Of a stretch of DNA of 58,553 bases, positions 20,301 to 26,625 are shown piece by piece. The DNA lies in the IMG/VR virus record IMGVR_UViG_3300042328_001827, positions 1 to 58,553 of that record. One strand, written 5' to 3'. Positions within the stretch are counted from its first letter, which is position 1. Every line of letters starts with the position of its first letter. The notes beneath the pieces are model-generated. The model made no database searches. It saw only the letters and a list, made by a program, of their open reading frames with translations, and was not told where the DNA came from. The translations under genes and the position numbers were made by a program. The stretch comes from a virus.

Positions 20301-23300
20301 ATCCTTGCATTAATCCCGACATAGCTTCTGTAGAATCTGCTAATCCTCCCAGAGCAAACTTTTGTCTACTTATTCCAGCACCTCCCAATAGGTCATCCAG
20401 AGTACTATCCAAAATTCCCCTTAAATTTTCATCTAATAATGGTAATTTTTGTACTAGTGTTGTTAAAAATTCTTCTTTGCCATTATCTTCATATTTATCT
20501 ATAACATCTTGACTTATTTTACCTCTTAATAAAACATCATTAACTCTAGGATTAAGCGGCTTAAAGGCTTTGGCATTTGTGGTGGAGTTAGTTGCTGCCC
20601 AAGTTTTTCTTAATTCTGGAATATATTCTGGATCACTATTAACATATTTTGCAAATGACTCTTTGGCTGATCCCATCATCAAGCTACTTAGTCCACTAAG
20701 TTTATAACTTCTTCCATAAGCAACATCAGCACTATTATATCCAGTATTTCCAACCAGAGCATCAAAAGCATCGGCCACATCATCATTATTTCCACTAAAT
20801 AAACTAGCAACTTTTGCCTTGTATGCTTCAAATGATTGAGCATTTTTAGTTCTAAGACTATTAAAAAGTTGATGAGTTAATTCATGATATAAAATACTAT
20901 AATCTTGACGTTGCCTTGTATTAAAAGGATTAGTCGCTATGCCAACGCTACCACGACCACTCTGTTTTGCAGATTGTAATCTAGATTCTTTTGCAGCTTT
21001 AATGGCTGCATTATTTTTATCAATAAGAGATCTTTGTTGTTTTTGTAGATCGTTTAATTCTACTCTTAGTTTTTCTGCTAGAGCTACATCATAACCAAAA
21101 CTACCATCTTCATATGTTGTAACAGAAGTTTTGATTGTTTTTAATATTTGTTTCTTTTTTTCTTCTATTAGTTTAGTATATCCAAATAAATCTTGTTTAT
21201 CTTGTTCAGTATAACCATATGGTGTTAAATCTACTCCTTGTAATCCTCTGGTTCCTGGACCAGAAGGATCCTTGTTAAATAATGCTGTAGCAGGATAATT
21301 AACACCAAAATCTAACTGAGTTGGTATAGCAGACAAAAAGTCTGTCTGTGGTAATCCTATGACTCGTGCAAATTGTCCCATTCTTTCAAAAACTGTATTT
21401 CTACTTATTTTATCCTTAAACGAATTTATGAATAGTTCTCTACTAAAAGGAGATTCGTATCCTTTTTGTACAGCCTCTTCGTCTACAATCATTCTTTCAT
21501 TACCAGGATACGTTGAAAAAACCTTCTCCATTTGTTCTTGTTCTAATAATTTTTCCATTTCCCGAACATAAGCATTACTTATTCTTTTAGGGAATTTGAA
21601 TGTTCCAGAACCAAAGGTCGCTGTTCCTCCTTTAGCAAAGGCTTGTGGATTTTCTGTAAAGTATCTACTAAATTCTTCTCTGGCTTTTGAAAAACTATCT
21701 CCGTCCAAAGTTCTTTTTACTTCTGTTTCAATATTCGGAGGTAATCCAAAAAGTTGAGCTCCTCTGCCTAGTCCCTGTGGAAAATCTATTGCTCTATTTC
21801 TTTGTAAAGCATCAACATTTATATTATAACCCAATAATTGCGATAGTGCCGCTTCTAACATACCTCCTTCAATATTAGATTGTCCAAATTTTTCTTCTGC
21901 TGGTCCTTTAAGTTCTGGAACTTCACCATAACGAAAAGTACTTTTACCAGCAGCCATTGTTGCTCTAATATTTTCTTCACTATCATCGATTAATTTTTCA
22001 GCTCTTGCAACATTAGCAGCTTTAGCTTTTGCTATATTTGTTCCTAATCCTTGACTAACTCCAGTAACATCTTGTTCTAAATATGGTAATCCAAATCTAT
22101 TAAGAGTTGAGGCTATAATATCCGCTGTGCTTTGAGGACGAGCCGTTAAGATACGACTAAACATCCTAACGTATCCAGGATTTTTTTGTTCTATACTGGC
22201 CAATCTTTTAGCTAGTGAGGTTGGTCTAGCTTGGGCCAGACTCTCCATAACTTTTTTTCTATCCGAGTAGGCTGGTAAATCTTCTTTACCATTTTTATCT
22301 AGCATTTTTGTTCCAAGAGCTAGTGTTTCATCAAAATCTATTGCTAATGGTTGAATTGGTCCTCGAATATTTCTATTACCTAATCCGCCTAATGCTGCTG
22401 TATCCTGAATATCTTCGGCAAATTTTTGACGAGTAGCTCTATTAGCCTCTTGCATAGCTTCTATTTGTGGTAAAAAGCTAGATTGAAATCCTCTAACATA
22501 ACCATAAATTTCTCTACCATCCTCCAACTTCCAGTCCGAAAAATCTTTGTTATAATCTAATGGAAATAATCCGGCAATTGCAACTTTTCTCATGGCTGCT
22601 TCTTTTGCTTCTCTAGCAGCATCTTGTTTTCCTGTCTTAGCTAACGCCCTATTTATAAATTTAATAGCTTGTGCTATATTTTTACCAGCTTTAATATTAC
22701 CAGCATTTAGTATAGCTCCGATCTCTCTTTCTCCGGATCCTAATCCTAGTATTTTTTTAACTCCGCTAGCATTTCCAAAACTGGATAATTGTTCTAAAAT
22801 TACAGTTTCAATAGATTTTTTTTCTTTAGCAGCTATGCCCTCTACTGTTCCGCCAACGACAAATTTTTGAATTTTTCCACCGAGATTTCGTTCTATAGCA
22901 TAAACAACGGCTGTATTGTCTGGGGTGTATGTTTCATCAAAATTTGGTTCTAGTCCAGATCTATACTTTAATTCCGCGGCCGTAATATCTTTACCAGTTT
23001 CTTTCTTTGTAAGCCCAAATTGTTTCTTTAATCTACCAGACAACTTAGGGATATCAGGAAATTTCTGATCCGGCGCTTCGATACCATAATTTTGTCCAAC
23101 ATAATTCTCGAACATGTATCCTCTTATAGCTCCCTTGCCACTATCGTTAATTTTCAAATCATCAATATTTTTATATGAAATTTGTTGTTTTGATAGCTGT
23201 TCTTCTGCTCCAGGTAGTTGCTTCTTTATATATCCTCCAGCAACATATTTATTCATCCTTACCAAATTGCCTCTTCCATACTTATTAACAGCTCTATTAC

Positions 23301-25344
23301 TCATTACCACTTCACCAGGTTCTAACAATGCTGGAACTTTGTCTCCTTTTCCACTACCGGGAACACTGCCTCCTTTAGAAAAACCCAAAATACGACCACC
23401 ACCACTAGCAGTAGTTGGTCCGCCGCCTCCGAAATCTTTTCTATCTAAAGTAGCATCTAAATTAACTAAAGCAGCATAAACATTTTCTAGAGAACTACTA
23501 TTACTAGATAAAGCATTAGTATTATTTAATAACGCAGAATTATATGATGCTAAGGTGCTATTAATAGATACTAAGTTGGTATTCAATGCAGTTATAGCTG
23601 GTGTTAAGGCATTAATAGAAGACATTGAAGATACCAAAGAATCTATTTTACCAGAAAGCTTATCTAGAGCGGCGCTATTTTGATCCAAATCTCTACTAAC
23701 TTGTTCTGTTTTAGCTCCAACTAAACTACTACCCAAATTACTGCCTATAGATCTTGCTATTCCGGGTTGTTCTTCTCCCTCTTGTCCTTTTGGTACTTTC
23801 TTTAATCCTCCTATAAAACCACCAGTAAATTGAGTAGCACTTCTTATACCGGCACCAGCTCCTAAGATTGCTAAAACCGGTAAAACTCCTTTAAGAGCAC
23901 CACTAATTTTAATTAATCCACTAACTAAACCAAGAGCGCCTTTTGCTAATGTTTGAAATGTATCACTCTGTCCTAAGCTACGAATTAATGTTAAAAATTC
24001 TTCTCTTACTTTTACAATTTGATTAGCCAAACTTAATTGTGCTTTAGCAGCATCTGCTGCTAAACTTCCTTGACCAGCTTGTGCTACTTTAAGTGCTTCT
24101 TGAGCAGTGGCGAACTGTTGAATCAAAGGAATAACCTTTCCGATCTGTCGAAATCCACCAAGCTCTTCAACAATTTGACTAAATCTTATATCTCTTGGAT
24201 CAATTCTGTTGAGTCCTTCACTTAATAATTGTACAGCTTTATATGCTCCAACAAATTTACCCTCAACATCTGTTAAGCTTACTCCATATTCTCTTAGTGC
24301 TTCGATTGTTCCTTGTCTTTGAATACGAGTAAAAATAGTTCTTAATCCAGTAGCAATAGTTTCGGCACTTTCACGAGTTGTAGCACGAACACTAGTAAAT
24401 ACAGCAATAAATTCATTTAAAGCGTCTGTGCCTTCGCTAACTCCTTTGCTGGCATTTGCAAACACACCACCGGTACGCTGTATAGCAGCAATAATATCGC
24501 TACTTTCCACAGCAAAAGCAGCAGCCACAGCATTAACAGACCCGAGAGCTTTTTCTAGTTCTTTAGCGCTTATACCAAACTGTCTCATTAATGCAATAGA
24601 TCCTTCTACGGTTTGATTTATATCATCAAAACTAGGAGCTAAACTACTACGAGCCAGCGCCTCTAATGCTGATCGTGTCTCAGTAGCGCTCAAACCAGCT
24701 TGTGCTAAAGTACTAGAAACCTTAATTAAACTATCAGAACTAACACCTAATCCAATAGATAATCTACTTATTTCATCCTGCAATCCTTTTAATCCTTCGG
24801 CGCTTTTACCAGTAACTTGTTGTAATCTTACCAGCTCTCTATCAAATTCGATAAAACTTTTTAAACCGCTATTAATAGCTCTGTTGAGACTAAAAAATAC
24901 TCCAGTAACAGCACTAAATGCCGCAAAACGACGAACAGCAAGAGCGCTTTGACGACCAAACTCTTCCATTTCTGTACGAGCAACGCCGACGCTTTTGGCG
25001 CTTTTTGACGCTGAAACTCCTAAATTATCTGCTCCTTTTGCTGCTTTACTAAGATTATTGGATAGTTTTGTTGAGGAATTTCCAACATTAGATACACTTT
25101 GACCAAAATTTCTAATAGCATTAGAAGCTGCTGTTGCATTAGACGCTACATTTGCTAAATTAGTATTTAAATCTTGTAAAGACTTATTTAGTTTTGATGC
25201 ATTATTAATAGCAGCTGGATCAATTTTTATATTAACATCACCAGTAATAGTTCCCAACTGTTTCTTAATATCAGAAACTATTTGTCTAACATTAGACGGT
25301 CCCCTCAAATTTAACTGAGCAGTTAAGTTAAAAGCTTGAGCCAT
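11398..25344 (-). CDS. Giant tail tape measure protein (4648 aa) with embedded enzyme-like domains
   Basis: The N-terminal 600 residues match the phage tail tape-measure (TP901/PhageMin) type, with long helices and hydrophobic patches. Two further hydrophobic stretches lie near 480 to 500 and 2555 to 2575. Between residues about 735 and 1815 are enzyme-like segments. One is PD-(D/E)xK-like: FPDIP with Asp764, then Glu791-Leu-Lys793. One is HAD-like: DFDET at 1003 to 1007, TARP at 1067 and IDDS with Asp1120/Asp1121. One is a zinc-peptidase-type motif, HELTH at 1487 to 1491 with a later KEEFL. One is acetyltransferase-like (KGYGPRLYD near 1743, SDRS, VW). A repeated module containing GTDTVPAMLTPGEFVI occurs about five times (about 655, 1875, 1920, 3340, 4435). 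A proline-rich segment lies at 2165 to 2235. Residues 3405 to 4430 form a large unrecognised insert. At about 0.15 nm per residue it would predict a tail near 0.7 micrometres if fully extended. Its ribosome site is AGGAAA. Confidence 0.95.
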   Translation of the reverse strand: MAQAFNLTAQLNLRGPSNVRQIVSDIKKQLGTITGDVNIKIDPAAINNASKLNKSLQDLNTNLANVASNATAASNAIRNFGQSVSNVGNSSTKLSNNLSKAAKGADNLGVSASKSAKSVGVARTEMEEFGRQSALAVRRFAAFSAVTGVFFSLNRAINSGLKSFIEFDRELVRLQQVTGKSAEGLKGLQDEISRLSIGLGVSSDSLIKVSSTLAQAGLSATETRSALEALARSSLAPSFDDINQTVEGSIALMRQFGISAKELEKALGSVNAVAAAFAVESSDIIAAIQRTGGVFANASKGVSEGTDALNEFIAVFTSVRATTRESAETIATGLRTIFTRIQRQGTIEALREYGVSLTDVEGKFVGAYKAVQLLSEGLNRIDPRDIRFSQIVEELGGFRQIGKVIPLIQQFATAQEALKVAQAGQGSLAADAAKAQLSLANQIVKVREEFLTLIRSLGQSDTFQTLAKGALGLVSGLIKISGALKGVLPVLAILGAGAGIRSATQFTGGFIGGLKKVPKGQEGEEQPGIARSIGSNLGSSLVGAKTEQVSRDLDQNSAALDKLSGKIDSLVSSMSSINALTPAITALNTNLVSINSTLASYNSALLNNTNALSSNSSSLENVYAALVNLDATLDRKDFGGGGPTTASGGGRILGFSKGGSVPGSGKGDKVPALLEPGEVVMSNRAVNKYGRGNLVRMNKYVAGGYIKKQLPGAEEQLSKQQISYKNIDDLKINDSGKGAIRGYMFENYVGQNYGIEAPDQKFPDIPKLSGRLKKQFGLTKKETGKDITAAELKYRSGLEPNFDETYTPDNTAVVYAIERNLGGKIQKFVVGGTVEGIAAKEKKSIETVILEQLSSFGNASGVKKILGLGSGEREIGAILNAGNIKAGKNIAQAIKFINRALAKTGKQDAAREAKEAAMRKVAIAGLFPLDYNKDFSDWKLEDGREIYGYVRGFQSSFLPQIEAMQEANRATRQKFAEDIQDTAALGGLGNRNIRGPIQPLAIDFDETLALGTKMLDKNGKEDLPAYSDRKKVMESLAQARPTSLAKRLASIEQKNPGYVRMFSRILTARPQSTADIIASTLNRFGLPYLEQDVTGVSQGLGTNIAKAKAANVARAEKLIDDSEENIRATMAAGKSTFRYGEVPELKGPAEEKFGQSNIEGGMLEAALSQLLGYNINVDALQRNRAIDFPQGLGRGAQLFGLPPNIETEVKRTLDGDSFSKAREEFSRYFTENPQAFAKGGTATFGSGTFKFPKRISNAYVREMEKLLEQEQMEKVFSTYPGNERMIVDEEAVQKGYESPFSRELFINSFKDKISRNTVFERMGQFARVIGLPQTDFLSAIPTQLDFGVNYPATALFNKDPSGPGTRGLQGVDLTPYGYTEQDKQDLFGYTKLIEEKKKQILKTIKTSVTTYEDGSFGYDVALAEKLRVELNDLQKQQRSLIDKNNAAIKAAKESRLQSAKQSGRGSVGIATNPFNTRQRQDYSILYHELTHQLFNSLRTKNAQSFEAYKAKVASLFSGNNDDVADAFDALVGNTGYNSADVAYGRSYKLSGLSSLMMGSAKESFAKYVNSDPEYIPELRKTWAATNSTTNAKAFKPLNPRVNDVLLRGKISQDVIDKYEDNGKEEFLTTLVQKLPLLDENLRGILDSTLDDLLGGAGISRQKFALGGLADSTEAMSGLMQGLYGNRSQQTNKKEKDFGKISVTEDGNMLSVGYLKNESRSGYVQAMKYKDNLWYVGLSKATKGYGPRLYDVAMEAVSEKGDMLTSDRSMVSADAQKVWAYYFKNRGDVKKTPLEPENWTKNQALIDPKLYGRRETWPPATDPAWILQSGYSKSPTLLNDPEQVKRNNNKAQKPVDSRSMALSYFQRADGGPIDRFADGGSVPALVSNGEAYVPPKLAKRIGYGTLSRMNQADKNGMGRFSDGGISIFNGPGSGTSDSIPTNLPVGSFIIREKATKALGLNKGGGIGIRKFKDGGELSKEAQKAIEKIEAELVGIYRTAATKLGFQGGLGGEGPKDVGGGRQLYERQRKVYYAANPAQSSEELLKRYSTEGPVGSVAKELISKASPEEIGRIEREEIAAYGGDYKTKGGAIDARLTGRSSGSPEELAKRYEEKLAVAASELEQIRKLEAQLIEIRKTGAVQAIESEKSLSSSRAQSAPGSSSAAPTQFVPPSVPPSSVSAAPPPVPTRPIPPPVPPRPVSAVSPPVPTRPIPPPVPPRPAPPPVPPRPVSAGSFSGTQDDTDLVASRAKAKGISFDQEVAQMRKALIDSAKELMNPAEKQNTLRILALENKTRLETINQRKKADLDAIKSEYQSQKAKILNDASLSKTEKQTKLKELSDSSKKKGTDVKDKANTEVQSIQDSLIAQIKEINPALASKELASIATEITSGFSKGLNLNDIISSSTKLQQVFHGTMTSAEAQKIASEKLAEQLGITTAAAESLASAGLIEASKGYDDNIKSLNKMSSYMTKGAVGVTAFTSALSSAIKMFGGENDRGSVVAAAGIESFGSTFGTGLAALSQLPGTVDSTIKSLSSMGGSVGNLASSIGPQIIKFMSNPFVAAGAVIGVAAIGIAAALKDAHNAAREFDKALAAKNVENAMEKVSNAFEDFSKDITRLDLLDNIRQELSIAGTNVAEGIRIDAEVPKAMWVNLFDALGGGSEAAQRSMILEKQGIGAYIASTDTFGGGEKTRNFYMQKMAPDMAKEQSAAYKPVADATLRLFEEKLRTGTSMQDVMGELKDATGAPTQLAKNIAQSNPVIQEQILRIRASNNLSDQQKAAMERNVIAQEAEYRARINLEASLRSMEIDKLNREMKKFIVSLERMFNNMDQSIEKTSFELDNMGRSAELSAAALSGNAKSGEIAIKSLNVLRNLDAYSPREGKEAVSQAAGFFGSQSDIVSPLLGLGNKLEKTVLSTVNREIEKNPEATNERIAAGIRSSLDKNLRDLGLPSNLTDKLSNQVNKAFAEISKSGTDAKDVSFDEIVEQVPAFADAIGSARRAEETAIKALEFYQKNLNDYSNAMNQMVDYQIEANSRFRRASDIQTQGLLKLNEAFGKSTSLFQQQQIANEQTRSLTGGPTNPAAIGQNILNLENTRSQIQGMSDTAANRGPAGRDEFMLMQNRLRNVNVSLRENYEALKQMADSTEMAEAAMNKIQEVQAKRQAGMNLLEKVVTSDPGEVAKLNNSIARLSNNMAGRTNLSTSEQRGEDLQTFNMIAPLLGEGQKQNELRANVLESMLKESGQGVNPLFAQVLDSLRNPEEDPEMQEAIAYYKSSLAQQSQANMMLGQIQQLMAQNTAEIAAEKLAHSIQGVKLNFENQVLDEMRNGIWKLVELANNGKPAPGMRLGGVVYASEGQQINFQSKGTDTVPAMLTPGEFVVNKSATKNNLSLLKTINSGNYNKGGRVSYYADGGLVVDKKWKARGMDFLGADYASRNQQDLITSGTYPALDKNISDYVKPNTGIGSAITSNPIYEFPNSYYAISEKSGPLGEFAGVRGGSNNKPGLELGTLNARRGIGYDGVSIQMADIGVTDAVFGSNLSFPKIIPSTTQNAGISVKSVGRLPDSSYLSNTVLDGDKISLLPIRQLDFDTVKKNYQNILQTYNDKYKFKNIKEILNNIQKSKAPNFQSSVKVRSVGNDYILEGLSYEDTTNPGLLTKDPSILGAAGGSGLGNILSFRQSALSGMTQVVAGIDNFRSIGSFRGGGAGGLKQYAQTASDWHIPYNDVESQLSYLNTDIVKNDTIYNAIENAIDNMKKEKDFVESQSSLNIKKYLADLEALYNRNTFRASFNLGQPFDKGGIEFPITLYNIPKDQWKNILQQNDIIKNGAYKNIDDANKFALSENDFIEISQKDRITGAAKNPRKLPWISNAFNTIQGAREEIFSGSQTAFGIGGKDGLVKLITTTPSVYDTAPFNFTYDQINGKLYDTISKAFVGDPLNYIIVKPQDPKSKFPLAELLSTNNKSLYADSIDVLLGNLKNNTPIYDVLTGQETAPPGEPFKYNLNGENIGLIDSSLFTDIPDTYKMSLQDSEKASVITSTNGRKNIIPVENFFAENYKKKREEDIKNARTLIAKTKAATVQREKVTSDEAKFSEPIRLSIARAIQPVLSQNLADGTGIKISATPPDKISQVGMIAGKLAQEATNINDVTSPRRAIIDAWRSLYVDLYKPANPAQSAEYLKNLGIPVDRKLYGDPVTVNQGGLDKTLYFRKTPPITQETVLTAINREIALIRSKAFAGGDVDIGVSDQITDLAEGAILHDVDPKTGLKSGTNPKGKQPEYAGATTWQDVHKMALTPENLFSGPKTRLNIIDILKEYYTKATDKKGRKLYDTSFIDALNQLREWYNVQDSLLYKGLSVDKIENNIKSLRTDAVRATDIDNLQKKATEAHLLLTGNIYGALPTSSRLITLLEARIKEKEEEIKEEAKQAGLPEGISMKLAKGGPVPLYASGGSFVNFAPKGTDTVPAMLTPGEFVINRQSTQKYKPVLEAINSGNYARGGIVNYLNKGGYIPQYKFLGGMMGNAQSFDFTKYLNGLVGSITSSITEAFDKALSNLKQPNNAAGGVSNTSGDIASIDNFVNRLNNIANILSNIYIPPQITITGKHDVVVTINGDTVLNQLRPDIAGIVVSAIKGAFRDLKAKNPENNTINFNIDIDPRSLT
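18650..18840 (-). repeat. Imperfect tandem repeat encoding PPPVPPRP units in the tape measure
   Basis: Units of about 24 to 60 bp (GGAGGAACCGGTGGCGGA and GGTCTTGTTGGAACAGG on the plus strand) recur four or more times. They encode stacked PPVPTRPIPPPVPPRP segments at residues about 2168 to 2231. This is the flexible or rod-like joint between the enzyme-like block and the second helical block of the tape measure. SH3-ligand-like PxxPxR patterns are present; whether they bind anything is unknown. Confidence 0.8.
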
Positions 25345-25370
25345 AAGCTAATTTCCTGAATAATAAAAAT

Positions 25371-25404
25371 ATTCCCCGCTTAGAGTATGATCTAAACGGG
25401 GAAT
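25371..25404 (-). terminator. Strong hairpin between chaperone-like gene and tape measure
   Basis: ATTCCCCG (25371-25378) pairs with CGGGGAAT (25397-25404). Five further pairs (TTAGA with TCTAA), one mismatch and a 6-nt loop complete the stem. On the minus strand it is followed by ATTTTTATT, as in an intrinsic terminator. A candidate late promoter lies just upstream, so for that transcript the hairpin would instead be a 5' leader structure shielding the long tape-measure mRNA. Confidence 0.65.
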
Positions 25405-25419
25405 AATATAACCCAATAT

Positions 25420-25429
25420 TATATACACT
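25420..25429 (-). promoter_or_regulatory. Candidate late promoter element (AGTGTATATA)
   Basis: A member of the seven-copy family. It lies in the 91-bp gap before the tape measure, 75 bp from its start, with the hairpin at 25371-25404 in between. Confidence 0.5.
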
Positions 25430-25435
25430 ATTTTA

Positions 25436-26344
25436 CTAAGTTGTTGACACTGTTTGTTCAGTTGAGGCGGAAAGTTGGGGTTGTTCTTGTTCAACAGCCT
25501 CTTCTGCTTTAACTGATGGTTCAACTTTGTCATTTTTGGGTTGTTCCTCATCTAATACTATTGGATTTCCATTTTCATCTAGGAAGGGTTGACTATCAAC
25601 AAGGTATTCTCCATCTTTGTCTACTTTATTACCAAATTTATCAACAAAGTTACCTTCTTCGTCAATAAATCGGCCACTCTCGTCTATTAGCCTGCCTTCT
25701 CTATCTATTAATCTGCCCTTTTTATCTACTAATCTTAGTTTATCATCAATAAATTTAAATTTCTTTAAAAATTTATTTTCTGGTAAATTACTTTCATAAT
25801 CATTATCTAATCCATACAGCATATTAGCCAAATTTTGAGCACCCATAATAGCAACCTTTTCGGTTGAACTATTTAGGTACTCTTCCATATTTTTATATAC
25901 TGGTTGTTTAGTATCATTATACACCAAACAAACACTTACTAAATAATTAAATCTACTATTGTCAGCTTGGCCTTCGGCGCTATGATTATCCAAACTTGTT
26001 CGTACACTAATAAGATCTCTTATTTCATCACGAATACTTTTCATCTTAATAGCTAAATCCTTAGCCTCGTTCAAACTAAAACCGCCTTTTGCTAATCTTT
26101 TTTCTCCTTCTAATAATTCTCTTTGAAGTTCTGTAAACTTAGCTTGCTTTTCGTCATTCCATAAGCCCTGATCCTCTAGTAAATCATCAAGCTTGGCTCG
26201 TACCACACTTTTGCTTTTAATAGCATCGGTAAAAGCTTGGTTATAAACCTTTTGTGCTTCTCTTTGATTATCTAGTGTGGGGCTACGAACCAAATATTCT
26301 TTTTCGACACCGTCAACTTCTACTTTAAAGGTTTTGGTCTTCAT
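25436..26344 (-). CDS. Tail-assembly-region protein with heptapeptide repeats, 302 aa (chaperone candidate)
   Basis: Position immediately before the tape measure is where tail assembly chaperones usually lie. The N-terminal 200 residues are helical, with a KxFKVEVDGVEKEYLVRSPT opening like tail-tube-associated chaperones. Six perfect-length heptapeptide repeats follow (RLVDKKG, RLIDREG, RLIDESG, RFIDEEG, NFVDKFG, NKVDKDG), then an acidic, Gln-rich tail. It starts at the ATG at 26344 with a strong AGGAG site and an ATGA overlap with its upstream neighbour. I see no convincing frameshift signal that would extend it toward the tape measure. The chaperone assignment is from position only. Confidence 0.7.
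   Translation of the reverse strand: MKTKTFKVEVDGVEKEYLVRSPTLDNQREAQKVYNQAFTDAIKSKSVVRAKLDDLLEDQGLWNDEKQAKFTELQRELLEGEKRLAKGGFSLNEAKDLAIKMKSIRDEIRDLISVRTSLDNHSAEGQADNSRFNYLVSVCLVYNDTKQPVYKNMEEYLNSSTEKVAIMGAQNLANMLYGLDNDYESNLPENKFLKKFKFIDDKLRLVDKKGRLIDREGRLIDESGRFIDEEGNFVDKFGNKVDKDGEYLVDSQPFLDENGNPIVLDEEQPKNDKVEPSVKAEEAVEQEQPQLSASTEQTVSTT
25610..25735 (-). repeat. Six tandem 21-bp units encoding (R/N)-hydrophobic-(I/V)-D-x-x-G heptapeptides
   Basis: The 42 residues fall into six 7-residue units with invariant Asp and Gly. The DNA units have diverged, so the protein pattern is under selection and is not a recent slippage product. Similar D-x-x-G-x-x-(I/V) rows form beta-solenoids or bind calcium in other proteins; neither is shown here. 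Confidence 0.85.
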
Positions 26345-26622
26345 GCATCCTTCTCCTGTCTAAGGTTAAATTTATAGGTATATTTATTATTTACTTTATT
26401 TTGTGATAAGAATTTTTTTATATCATCTATTGCGGATCTTGCTTGTTTATTACCATTATTTAATATACTATTTCTAGTATATTCCCAAGTATCCCAAACA
26501 GGATTATTATCTGGTTCATTTTCCCAAATATGTCCGAAGCTATCTTCGAATCGTGCTAACGCACCAATCATTGTTGTTTGAAATCTTTTATATATATTAT
26601 CTAGTAATTCTTGTTCGCTCAT
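26341..26622 (-). CDS. Small tail-region protein, 93 aa
   Basis: Starts at 26622 with an AGGAAA site; its stop overlaps the next start as ATGA. The product is predominantly helical and charged (EDSFGHIWENEPD, AIDDIKKFLSQNK). I recognise no family. Its placement between tail tube and tape measure suggests a tail-assembly role. Confidence 0.7.
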   Translation of the reverse strand: MSEQELLDNIYKRFQTTMIGALARFEDSFGHIWENEPDNNPVWDTWEYTRNSILNNGNKQARSAIDDIKKFLSQNKVNNKYTYKFNLRQEKDA

Positions 26623-26625
26623 ATA

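Noticed and set aside
25348-25551. Frameshift extension of the chaperone-like gene into another frame
   Set aside because: The frame needs a +1 or -2 shift, no clear slippery sequence is visible, and it runs through the hairpin at 25371-25404.
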